A stretch of 6,669 bases of DNA from Candidatus Zixiibacteriota bacterium (lineage in GTDB: Bacteria > Zixibacteria > MSB-5A5 > GN15 > JAAZOE01). Numbering within the stretch: position 1 is the first letter of the stretch; every line of letters starts with the position of its first letter. Below the pieces are notes generated by a model. That model ran no database searches. It was not told the DNA's origin and saw only the letters and a list, made by a program, of their open reading frames with translations. Of the stretch, positions 1 to 6,411 are shown piece by piece. The position numbers and the translations under genes were made by a program. The stretch spans positions 1 to 6,669 of the forward strand of contig JAUUYJ010000141.1 in assembly GCA_030588275.1 (NCBI GenBank). The letters run 5' to 3'.

Positions 1-155
1 AGGACTGGATGTATCGATTGATTGCGTCTATATTCGTTGATCGCCCAGTAGATAACCTCATCAGATAGCGCAAATTTACTATTCTCCTCAAATAGTTTTG
101 CACACTTTCTTAGAAGCAGAGATAGTTCCTGCTTATTTTGTGGGAAATTATTCAT
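1..155 (-). CDS. Partial hypothetical gene, N-terminal 51 codons, runs off the left edge
   Basis: I do not recognise this gene. An open frame starts with ATG at 155-153 and stays open for 51 codons to the window edge. A stop codon lies in frame only 12 bases upstream, so the protein cannot start earlier. The visible residues begin MNNFPQNKQELSLLLRKCAK and continue as a charged, probably helical stretch with EVIYWAINEYRR near residues 33-44. There is no signal peptide, membrane segment or known motif. It lies 68 bases after the DinB-family gene on the same strand and is preceded by a good sigma70-like promoter, so it is probably a separate transcription unit. No clear Shine-Dalgarno is visible; the predicted leader is only about 14 bases. 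The sequence is more AT-rich than the efflux operon. It is real only if the frame continues beyond the edge, which cannot be seen. Confidence 0.45.
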   Translation of the reverse strand, partial: MNNFPQNKQELSLLLRKCAKLFEENSKFALSDEVIYWAINEYRRNQSIHPV

Positions 156-175
156 AATTTCAGTCTACTACTTTT

Positions 176-205
176 ATAATAAGAATGAAAGGATAAATGT
201 ATCAA
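176..205 (-). promoter_or_regulatory. Sigma70-like promoter for the left-edge gene
   Basis: Read on the minus strand, TTGATA (205-200, 5 of 6 matches to TTGACA) is followed after 18 bases by TATTAT (181-176, 5 of 6 matches to TATAAT). Transcription would start near 169 and the next ATG is at 155. The element lies in an AT-rich spacer between two genes and points at the partial gene. An alternative -10, TATAAA at 178-173, would need a 21-base spacer and is less likely. The assignment rests on consensus matching by eye. Confidence 0.45.
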
Positions 206-223
206 TACTCCCTTGCCCCCCCC

Positions 224-706
224 TCAAATCTTATCCCAATTCCAAACGGCGTACTTGGTGTCCTGATCGAGGTTGTGCCCCGACTCTTTCAACGTTAGCA
301 AAATATTTCCCCGATGATGCGCCTCATGAGCGATAAAGTACGCCAGATATGCAATCACCCCTTTCTTGAAGCAGGCTCTTTTGACATCTCCGGTAACTGC
401 GTCAGTCCAGTAAGTCTCAAACCGTTTAGCCGATTGATTGAGATGTTTTTTGAGCGTTCTCTTATCCGGTTCATCAGTGGTCTCAAATTTGTGCAGACCT
501 TTGGCCAAATCTTTCGCCCGCCGTTCAAGTTGCCAAACCCGGTTGTTATGCAGGTGGGCAAATTGGCGCGTGACAGACCGCCCACCCCGCTTGGACAGAG
601 AACTTTTCATACCAGCAGTATCAATCTTGCCGATCAGAAAAAGATTGATCCGATTATTCGTCTGCCACGTTTCGATCAGCTGTGTGATCAAAATTTTATC
701 ATCCAT
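224..706 (-). CDS. DinB/YfiT-like family protein (putative metal-dependent four-helix-bundle enzyme)
   Basis: A 160-residue soluble protein of the DinB-like superfamily, with no signal peptide, so cytoplasmic. Characterised family members include bacillithiol- and mycothiol-dependent transferases and maleylpyruvate isomerase, usually built on a four-helix bundle holding a divalent metal with three histidines. The signature is clear: AHLHNNR with H51/H53 in the second helix region and AHEAHHRGNILLTL with H127-x3-H131 near the C terminus; H51, H127 and H131 are the probable metal ligands. The C-terminal YAVWNW also resembles family members. ATG at 706 is preferred over an in-frame ATG at 763, which lies inside czcA, because GAGG sits 8 bases upstream and overlaps the czcA stop. 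With only 10 bases after the pump gene it is very probably co-transcribed and translationally coupled. The family call is strong. The reaction is unknown; detoxification of metal-thiol stress products is only a guess. Confidence 0.85.
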   Translation of the reverse strand: MDDKILITQLIETWQTNNRINLFLIGKIDTAGMKSSLSKRGGRSVTRQFAHLHNNRVWQLERRAKDLAKGLHKFETTDEPDKRTLKKHLNQSAKRFETYWTDAVTGDVKRACFKKGVIAYLAYFIAHEAHHRGNILLTLKESGHNLDQDTKYAVWNWDKI

Positions 707-714
707 AATCCTCG

Positions 715-718
715 CCTC
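715..718 (-). promoter_or_regulatory. Ribosome binding site of the DinB-family gene, overlapping the czcA stop
   Basis: GAGG lies 8 bases before ATG 706 and its first two bases are the last two of the czcA TGA stop (719-717). A second GAGG only 3 bases from the start is too close. The overlap decides the start and suggests coupling of translation to czcA. Confidence 0.6.
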
Positions 719-3700
719 AATCGTACCCAAATATTTTGGTGTTAATCTGTTTCTTCGGTGCAAACCACTCGTACAACGCCGGAATCAGAACCAGCGTCAA
801 AAATGTTGATGACAACAGACCAAAGACAACGACAACCGCCAACGGACGCTGAACCTCAGAACCCATCCCATGCGATAATAAGAGAGGCACCAAACCCAGA
901 ATGGTTGTCAAGGCGGTCATCAAAACCGGCCTGAGGCGATGGACCGATGCCTGCATAACAGCATCGTTGATCGCCAACCCATCTTTGCGCAGTTGGTTAA
1001 TATGTGTTACCAATACCAAACCGTTCTGAACGGCGATTCCAAACAGCGCAATAAACCCGACCGAAGCTGGCACCGAAAGGTACTCACCGGTTAGGTACAG
1101 TCCCAACACTCCGCCAATCAAGGCCAACGGGACATTGATAAATATCAGCGAGGCACTCTTTAGCGTCCCCAGCGAAATGTACAGCAGTAAAAAAATCAAA
1201 GCGAATGCTACTGGAACGATAACGCCCAATCGCTTCATCGCCCTTTGCTGGCTCTCAAACTGTCCACCATACTCCAGGTAATATCCGGGTGGCAGATCGA
1301 TATTCTCCTTAACCAGCTTTTGGATATCTCCCACGACCGAACCGATATCGCGACCTCGCACGTTGGCCGAAATAACCCAGCGCCTCTGATTATTTTCTCG
1401 GTTGATCTGAATCGGACCGATCAAAGTCTTAACCTCAGCCACCTGAGAAAGAGGAATCAGAATCCCCTCGGAGTTATGGAGCAGAAGATTTTTGATCGCC
1501 TCAGGGTCGCTTCGATGATGCTCATCAAAACGGACATGAATACCAAATTTGCGAGTGTTCAAATATACCTGACCGATAACCTCACCACCGACCGCCAACT
1601 CGACAACCTCCAAAATGTCGGTGATGTCAACTCCGTACCGAGCACAAGCATCACGATTGGCGATAATCTGTACCTGAGGTTGTCCAAAACTTTGCTCGAC
1701 CGACAGATCAACCAATCCCTCAACTGTCTCAATCGTTTCCTGAATTTTCTCCGCTTCGATACGGAGAACATTCAGGTCTTCTCCATACAGCTTGATCGCC
1801 AGTTGGGTCCGGACACCGGAGAGCAATTCGTCAAAGAGGTTTTGAATCGGCTGGGTAAAGTTCAATTGCACACCCGGATACTGCGACAGCTTGGCATCCA
1901 ACGCCTCAATAAGTTCTGCTTTAGTTTTATGCTCAGTCCACTCCGACTGTGGCCTGAGGGTCAATTGAATATTGGCGAAATTTACCGGATGAGGATGGCT
2001 TCCCGCTTCCGGTCGTCCGATTTTTGCAATCGTTTGATCCACCTCGGTAAATTTAAAAACCTCACGTTCAAGCTTATTGATCGTTTCGGTCGCCTTCACC
2101 AATGAGATAGAAGGGGCCATCGTGACGTTGATCTGGATTGCTCCCTCTTCAAGAATCGGGATAAACTCGGTCCCAAGAAAGGGGATCAAAGTCAGCGATC
2201 CGGCAAACATCAGAAGGGTCACAAGCAACACAATTATTCTTCGACGCAGAGCCAGTTTAAGAAGCGGTTGATAAATAGATTTTAACTTCTTTATCAGGAA
2301 AAATTCTTCCCGCTTTCCCTTTTTCAATAACAGCGAAGCCAATACCGGGGAAAAAACCAAAGCGGCCACAAGCGACCCCATAAGGGCAAAAGTGATCGTG
2401 AAGGCTAACGGTGAAAACATTTTCCCCTCAACCCCCTCAAGGGTAAAGAGTGGAAGAAAAACGATGATGATGATTGCCACCGAAAATATAATCGGACGCA
2501 TCACATCGGTGCAGGCAGAAATAATAATTTTGGCTTTACTTTTTCCGAGGTTCTTTGCCTCCCCCAGCTGACGATAGATATTTTCGACAATCACAATCGA
2601 AGCATCACCCAGCATCCCGATTGCGATGGCGATCCCTCCCAAAGACATCAGGTTGGCCGACATTCCCGCCCAACTCATGAAAATGGCCGCTATCAGAGCA
2701 CAAACCGGAAGGGCCAAAGCGACGATAAAGGCGGATCGAGCATTTCCCAAAAAGATGGCCAGAATCAAAATGACCAGAATGGCTCCTTGCCACAACGCAT
2801 CAGAAACGGTTGTGATTGCGTTATCCACCAGCGCGCTTTGATTGTAATAGGCCACGAGGGTAATCCCCTGTGGAAGTGATGCCTGCACTTCCGGAATCTT
2901 CTGGCTCAAACGAGCGATCACTTCAGAAGTGTTTTCGCCGTAGAGTTTCATGACAATTCCAGCAACAACCTCTTCTACGCCGTTTCGCGTTACAACCCCT
3001 CGTCTGATTTCGTTTCCAAATTCGACGTCGGCGACATGGCTGATCCGCACCGGTGTACCGTTGACAACCTTCAGTTGAAGGTTTCTCAGGTCGTCCAATT
3101 TTTCAATCAGCCCAATCCCACGCACCAAATATTCTTCGGAACCCATAACCAGAAACTGGCCGCCGGCATTGCGGTTGTTGTTGCTGACGGTGCTGATAAT
3201 ATCATCCAAAACCAGGTCATATTTATTTAGTGCGTACGGATCGACTTTGATCTGGTACTGCAGAACATGGCCACCCATAGAAAGAATTTCGGTCACACCA
3301 CGAACCGTTTGGAGTTGATATTTAACGACCCAGTCGTTGACTTCGCGCAGATAGGTATTGAGTTCTTTTCCTTCAGTGTCAACAGTGCTATCAGCCATAA
3401 GATAGTACATGAAAACTTCACCCAATCCGGTTGAGATCGGGCCGAGATCGGGCGGCTCATGCAACTCCGGCAAATCGGCGCTGGCCGAGGCCATCCGTTC
3501 CGAAACGATTTGTCGGGCAAAATAGATATCGACATCGTCATCGAAATAGACATAGATGACCGCCATACCAAAGGCGGATGTAGATTTAACCAGCTTGACT
3601 CCCGGCAGACCGTTCATGGCTGACTCAATCGGGAAGGTAATCAAACGCTCAATCTCTTCGGGAGCCATCCCGTGTGCTTCGGCAAAAACTGGAACCATCA

Positions 3701-3830
3701 CCGGAGAGATATCGGGAAAGGCATCGGTCGGAAGTTTTTGATATTGATAAACTCCGCCAACGATAATTCCTATCAAAACCAACAGGACCAAAAGTCTGTT
3801 TTGCAAAATATATTCATAAAACCTGTGCAT
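717..3830 (-). CDS. czcA: CzcA-like heavy-metal efflux RND pump (inner-membrane proton antiporter)
   Basis: A 1037-residue HME-RND transporter, the family's usual length. It exchanges protons for metal ions and forms the inner-membrane trimer of a tripartite envelope-spanning pump. One membrane helix lies at about 9-28, with a periplasmic porter/docking loop to about 345. Helices 2-6 span about 347-502, helix 7 about 532-550, and the second porter loop runs to about 868. Helices 8-12 then follow to about 1020. Family signatures include YQKLPTDAFPDISP near the start, NLMSLGGIAIAIG then GDASIVIVEN in helix 4 with proton-relay acids D409 and E416, GTEFIPILEEG after helix 7, and GGQFESQQRAM before helix 8. 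CzcA D402 is Ala here, as in CusA, but the CusA porter methionines are replaced by other residues, so Cu(I)/Ag(I) is unlikely and a divalent ion is more likely. ATG 3830 with GGGAG 8 bases upstream is preferred over TTG 3848, which would overlap czcB by four bases. The exact ion is undetermined. Confidence 0.95.
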   Translation of the reverse strand: MHRFYEYILQNRLLVLLVLIGIIVGGVYQYQKLPTDAFPDISPVMVPVFAEAHGMAPEEIERLITFPIESAMNGLPGVKLVKSTSAFGMAVIYVYFDDDVDIYFARQIVSERMASASADLPELHEPPDLGPISTGLGEVFMYYLMADSTVDTEGKELNTYLREVNDWVVKYQLQTVRGVTEILSMGGHVLQYQIKVDPYALNKYDLVLDDIISTVSNNNRNAGGQFLVMGSEEYLVRGIGLIEKLDDLRNLQLKVVNGTPVRISHVADVEFGNEIRRGVVTRNGVEEVVAGIVMKLYGENTSEVIARLSQKIPEVQASLPQGITLVAYYNQSALVDNAITTVSDALWQGAILVILILAIFLGNARSAFIVALALPVCALIAAIFMSWAGMSANLMSLGGIAIAIGMLGDASIVIVENIYRQLGEAKNLGKSKAKIIISACTDVMRPIIFSVAIIIIVFLPLFTLEGVEGKMFSPLAFTITFALMGSLVAALVFSPVLASLLLKKGKREEFFLIKKLKSIYQPLLKLALRRRIIVLLVTLLMFAGSLTLIPFLGTEFIPILEEGAIQINVTMAPSISLVKATETINKLEREVFKFTEVDQTIAKIGRPEAGSHPHPVNFANIQLTLRPQSEWTEHKTKAELIEALDAKLSQYPGVQLNFTQPIQNLFDELLSGVRTQLAIKLYGEDLNVLRIEAEKIQETIETVEGLVDLSVEQSFGQPQVQIIANRDACARYGVDITDILEVVELAVGGEVIGQVYLNTRKFGIHVRFDEHHRSDPEAIKNLLLHNSEGILIPLSQVAEVKTLIGPIQINRENNQRRWVISANVRGRDIGSVVGDIQKLVKENIDLPPGYYLEYGGQFESQQRAMKRLGVIVPVAFALIFLLLYISLGTLKSASLIFINVPLALIGGVLGLYLTGEYLSVPASVGFIALFGIAVQNGLVLVTHINQLRKDGLAINDAVMQASVHRLRPVLMTALTTILGLVPLLLSHGMGSEVQRPLAVVVVFGLLSSTFLTLVLIPALYEWFAPKKQINTKIFGYD

Positions 3831-3838
3831 ACGATAAT

Positions 3839-3843
3839 CTCCC
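3839..3843 (-). promoter_or_regulatory. Ribosome binding site deciding the czcA start
   Basis: GGGAG lies 8 bases before ATG 3830. The alternative in-frame TTG at 3848 would begin before this site and has no comparable Shine-Dalgarno, so ATG 3830 is chosen. Confidence 0.6.
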
Positions 3844-3844
3844 G

Positions 3845-4960
3845 TCAATGACCGTGACCGGCGTGTCCGCCCAATGAACTGGTTACTATTTTGGCTTTCA
3901 ACTCAAAGGCACCGCCGGAAACATAGTCGGTTCCCCGGTCAAGGCCTGAAGTAATTCTAATAAGGGTTTTATCCTGTTCTCCCGTTTTAACCGGTACCGG
4001 CTTAAACCCTCCGATACAATTGGTGATGAAGACGACCGTTTTTCCATCGACAATCTGAACCGCATTTTTTTCGACGACCAGCCCCTCCGAACCAGAATCA
4101 ATATTAACCAGAGCATGTACAAAGGTACCGGGGCGCCAGCGGTTGGATTGGTTGGGAAGAACGATACGGGCTGTGATGCTTCGCGTCGATACATCCAGAA
4201 TCTGGGTCACGTAGTCAATTGTTCCCTCAGTTTTCAGATCGGTGCCGATGGCGTTGATGTACGCTTTCATACCAGGCTTAATCAAATCGGCATCCTTCGG
4301 ATAAACGGCCAGATTGACCCAAACTTTTGAGAGGTCGGCCAAAACGTACATACTGTTTTCGCCCGATACAAATTCACCGGTTGTAATATGCCTTTGTATA
4401 ATCCATCCCGAAATCGGGGCGGTGATGTTGTAGGAACTCATGCTTTCATTGCTTTCGACAACCGCCATAATATCTCCCGCCCGGACAAAATCACCGATGC
4501 GGAAGCGGGCCTCCTTGGCAATTCCAGGAAAGCGGGGAGCGATATGGACCAGACGATCTTCGTCAAAGCCGATCTCACCGGGGAGATCAATCGATCTGCC
4601 GATATGACCGGTGGTAACCTGTGATATTTTGATTCCGGCCATTTTGATCCCCTCGTCTGAGAGGGTAATCGGAAACTCCGCATCAAAATTCTGATCCTGT
4701 GCCGAATGGTCATGACCTTCATGGCCATCAGTTTCCTTGGCCGCATTTTCTAATTTGGAATGAGCATGCCCTTCATGGCTCTCTTCTCCGGCAGACTCAT
4801 CATGTGCGGCTTCCTCAGCCTCAGCCTGTGCTATGTGATTATGCCCCTCGTGGCCTTCTTCTGCTGTGATACCCAAAGGTATCAACAGAAGACAAAACAG
4901 AGCGATGATTGACGCCGAATATATAAACTGTACTGTTGTAAAATTCTTAATCCTGTTCAT
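3845..4960 (-). CDS. czcB: CzcB-like periplasmic adaptor with histidine clusters and no alpha-hairpin
   Basis: A 371-residue membrane fusion protein linking the CzcA pump to the outer-membrane channel. Residues 1-33 are a positively charged start and a hydrophobic segment, a signal peptide or anchor; there is no lipobox, since the only nearby Cys (23) sits inside the hydrophobic core. Residues 34-92 form an acidic, low-complexity linker with histidine clusters at 36-42 (GHEGHNH), 62-67 (HEGHAH) and 79-85 (GHEGHDH). The very C terminus is HAGHGH (366-371). The first lipoyl half (about 140-170, IAPRFPG...GDIMAVVESNE) joins the second (178-200, NITAPISGW) through only about eight residues, so the usual coiled-coil hairpin is missing. 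A beta-barrel (ADLSKVWVNLAVYPKD, RWRPGTF) and a membrane-proximal domain follow. The start at 4960 is set by GAGG 8 bases upstream; an upstream in-frame ATG at 5077 lies inside czcC. Histidines probably bind or buffer Zn-like ions. Confidence 0.92.
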   Translation of the reverse strand: MNRIKNFTTVQFIYSASIIALFCLLLIPLGITAEEGHEGHNHIAQAEAEEAAHDESAGEESHEGHAHSKLENAAKETDGHEGHDHSAQDQNFDAEFPITLSDEGIKMAGIKISQVTTGHIGRSIDLPGEIGFDEDRLVHIAPRFPGIAKEARFRIGDFVRAGDIMAVVESNESMSSYNITAPISGWIIQRHITTGEFVSGENSMYVLADLSKVWVNLAVYPKDADLIKPGMKAYINAIGTDLKTEGTIDYVTQILDVSTRSITARIVLPNQSNRWRPGTFVHALVNIDSGSEGLVVEKNAVQIVDGKTVVFITNCIGGFKPVPVKTGEQDKTLIRITSGLDRGTDYVSGGAFELKAKIVTSSLGGHAGHGH

Positions 4961-4968
4961 TGCCGGTA

Positions 4969-4972
4969 CCTC
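4969..4972 (-). promoter_or_regulatory. Ribosome binding site of czcB, overlapping the czcC stop
   Basis: GAGG 8 bases before ATG 4960 shares its GA with the TGA stop of czcC (4973-4971). It fixes the start of czcB and suggests translational coupling between the two genes. Confidence 0.6.
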
Positions 4973-6308
4973 ATCTGGTTGAATGATGTTCAAGCCTGAT
5001 GCCCAAAATTTTCTCAAGCTCAATAAGCTTTTGCCAAAACTCAAAGGTTGTTTCATTGCGCTCAGTTTCGAGATCAATCAATATCCGTTTTCCCTCAAGC
5101 ATCGTCGTATAAGGAATTCTCCCATTGCCAAACGCTTCACCCATTGTTTGATAGGTCGCCTGAGCCTTGGGAATAATCTCTTTTGAAATCGTTTCCAACC
5201 GAGCCTGATGGAGCAGAATTTCTGCATAAAGAGCTTTGACCTCAGCCGTTAGTTCTGTTTTTAGCTGGCTCCTCCTCAACTCGGTTGACAGCCTTTGATG
5301 AGTCAGAGCCTGCCTTTGGCTCCTTCTCCGGTCAAAAATCGGCAAGGGCCAGGAAACACCGACCATAAAACTGTTGATCTTATTGGAATAGAGTCGTTTG
5401 ATTCCGGCTGACAGGGTCAGGTTTGGAATTGCTTCTGAATTTGCTTCCTGACTCTCGGCCTCTATATGTTTGATCTCAAGTGCCAGGTGGGATAGCTCCC
5501 GCTCACCATCGACCAATTCCAAAAGGCTGGGCAGAGTCGGTAATGAATGGGTCGGATCAATCAGCTTGACATAGAACGGTTCGTAATCATCCCCTTTGTC
5601 GGTCCATAAAGAAAGCAGAGATTTTCTGGATATAACCCAGTTAGCGTCTGCCTCTCGGAGAGAGACTTTGGCGCGGTCAAGATCCAACTCGGCCAACTGC
5701 AGGTTGGTTTTCATAGCCGCCCCTTTGGAGACCCGATTACCGACGGCAGTAACCATTTCGCTGGCCGCTCGGAGCTCAATTTTTACCACGTCAAAGCGGG
5801 ATTGAGCCAGAGCGACGGCAAAATAGCGGCTTTTGGCTTCGGCAAAAATATCAAATCGGGCCACATCTGCCTCAAAATCTACCGCCTGAGCCGCAACCGT
5901 GGCAGAAGTTCGACGCGCTTCACGCTTACCCCAAAGTTCGATCTCCTGCGAAACTGACAAGACCCATTCCGATTCGGACCAGCCGGGCAGAGAACCACCA
6001 AACTCTTCAACCTCAAACCCAATCTCCGGGTTGGGCCGCCGACCGGCTTGGGCGATTAAACTTTGCGCATTTTTACTCATCTCATCCCATGACCTGATCA
6101 AACCGTTTGACCTGGCGACGTTTTGCAGGGCACTCTTGAGGTCGAGTGTATCAGAATCCCAAGCGTCTGCAGGGTCGGTTTCTCCAATGGTAAATTCCCA
6201 CTGGCGATCAAATCCGGCCGCCCGGCATATACCGGGGTTGACCACGCTAACCAGAACCACTCCGATTATAAAGAGAATGAGGCTATATCGATACTGCTTG
6301 GATGTCAT
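4971..6308 (-). CDS. czcC: CzcC-like outer-membrane efflux protein (TolC family)
   Basis: A 445-residue outer-membrane factor that would form the trimeric exit channel of the metal pump. Residues 1-31 are a signal peptide ending near CRAA; its Cys is not in a lipobox, so no lipid anchor is predicted. Two tandem TolC-type repeats follow, at about 58-240 and 262-440. The first has PNPEIGFEVEEFGG (93-105) and SVSQEIELWGKREARR (118-133), both typical of CzcC-type proteins. The helical stretch 150-230 includes RVSKGAA. The second has GVSWPLPIFDRRR (317-329), the second-strand signature of the family, and FGNGRIPYTTMLEGKR (393-408), the repeat-2 equivalent of the RVSKGAA region. ATG at 6308 is preferred to the in-frame ATG at 6341 because AGGAG lies 8 bases upstream and the shorter start gives a proper signal peptide. 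It is the first complete gene of the operon and ends 10 bases before czcB. Assignment to a metal system comes from family resemblance plus its neighbours. Confidence 0.92.
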   Translation of the reverse strand: MTSKQYRYSLILFIIGVVLVSVVNPGICRAAGFDRQWEFTIGETDPADAWDSDTLDLKSALQNVARSNGLIRSWDEMSKNAQSLIAQAGRRPNPEIGFEVEEFGGSLPGWSESEWVLSVSQEIELWGKREARRTSATVAAQAVDFEADVARFDIFAEAKSRYFAVALAQSRFDVVKIELRAASEMVTAVGNRVSKGAAMKTNLQLAELDLDRAKVSLREADANWVISRKSLLSLWTDKGDDYEPFYVKLIDPTHSLPTLPSLLELVDGERELSHLALEIKHIEAESQEANSEAIPNLTLSAGIKRLYSNKINSFMVGVSWPLPIFDRRRSQRQALTHQRLSTELRRSQLKTELTAEVKALYAEILLHQARLETISKEIIPKAQATYQTMGEAFGNGRIPYTTMLEGKRILIDLETERNETTFEFWQKLIELEKILGIRLEHHSTR

Positions 6309-6411
6309 TATTACATCTCCTGTTTTGCGCTTGATTGGCAAACGGATAAATAGATTACTCCACCGACTGTGGATTATTAATATCTATCAGGTAAGATTAG
6401 AGGAGTGAATA
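6309..6411 (-). other. Gap upstream of czcC with no convincing promoter
   Basis: These 103 bases separate the stop of the upstream partial frame from czcC. They are AT-rich in the middle, with GATATTAATAATC forming an imperfect dyad at about 6374-6386. The best sigma70 pairs by eye are weak: TTCACT (6409-6404) with TAGATA after 17 bases, matching 4 and 3 positions. No stem followed by a T run is present, so no intrinsic terminator is seen. The operon may therefore start further upstream, or use a promoter of another type such as a regulator-dependent one with poor consensus. Confidence 0.4.
6317..6321 (-). promoter_or_regulatory. Ribosome binding site deciding the czcC start
   Basis: AGGAG lies 8 bases before ATG 6308, the same spacing as at the other three starts of the operon. 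The in-frame ATG at 6341 has no such site and would prepend a charged extension to the signal peptide. Confidence 0.65.

Noticed and set aside
216..223. Run of eight C as a possible phase-variable tract
   Set aside because: It lies just after the DinB stop codon, outside any reading frame, and not between the -10 and -35 of the nearby promoter, so slippage would not be expected to switch a gene.
314..745. A 143-codon plus-strand frame opposite the DinB-family gene
   Set aside because: The minus-strand product has a clear family signature over the same bases, and the plus-strand product has none.
1245..2105. A 286-codon open frame on the plus strand
   Set aside because: It lies wholly antisense inside czcA, begins with TTG without a Shine-Dalgarno, and its translation shows no family motif. 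It is a shadow of the strong coding pattern of czcA.
3846..3848. TTG start for czcA overlapping the czcB stop (TTGA)
   Set aside because: A four-base overlap start is possible, but ATG 3830 has a well-placed GGGAG and gives the usual CzcA N-terminal length.
6368..6376. TGTGGATTA, one mismatch from a DnaA box
   Set aside because: A single copy with a mismatch and no cluster, AT-rich unwinding region or dnaA/dnaN neighbours does not support an origin.
6357..6406. Inverted repeat ACTCC / GGAGT upstream of czcC as a terminator or operator
   Set aside because: The arms are only five bases with a 40-base loop and no T run; this is expected by chance.
5899..6408. A 169-codon plus-strand frame opposite the start of czcC
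   Set aside because: It is antisense to the signal peptide and first repeat of a well-supported TolC-family gene and has no recognisable domain.
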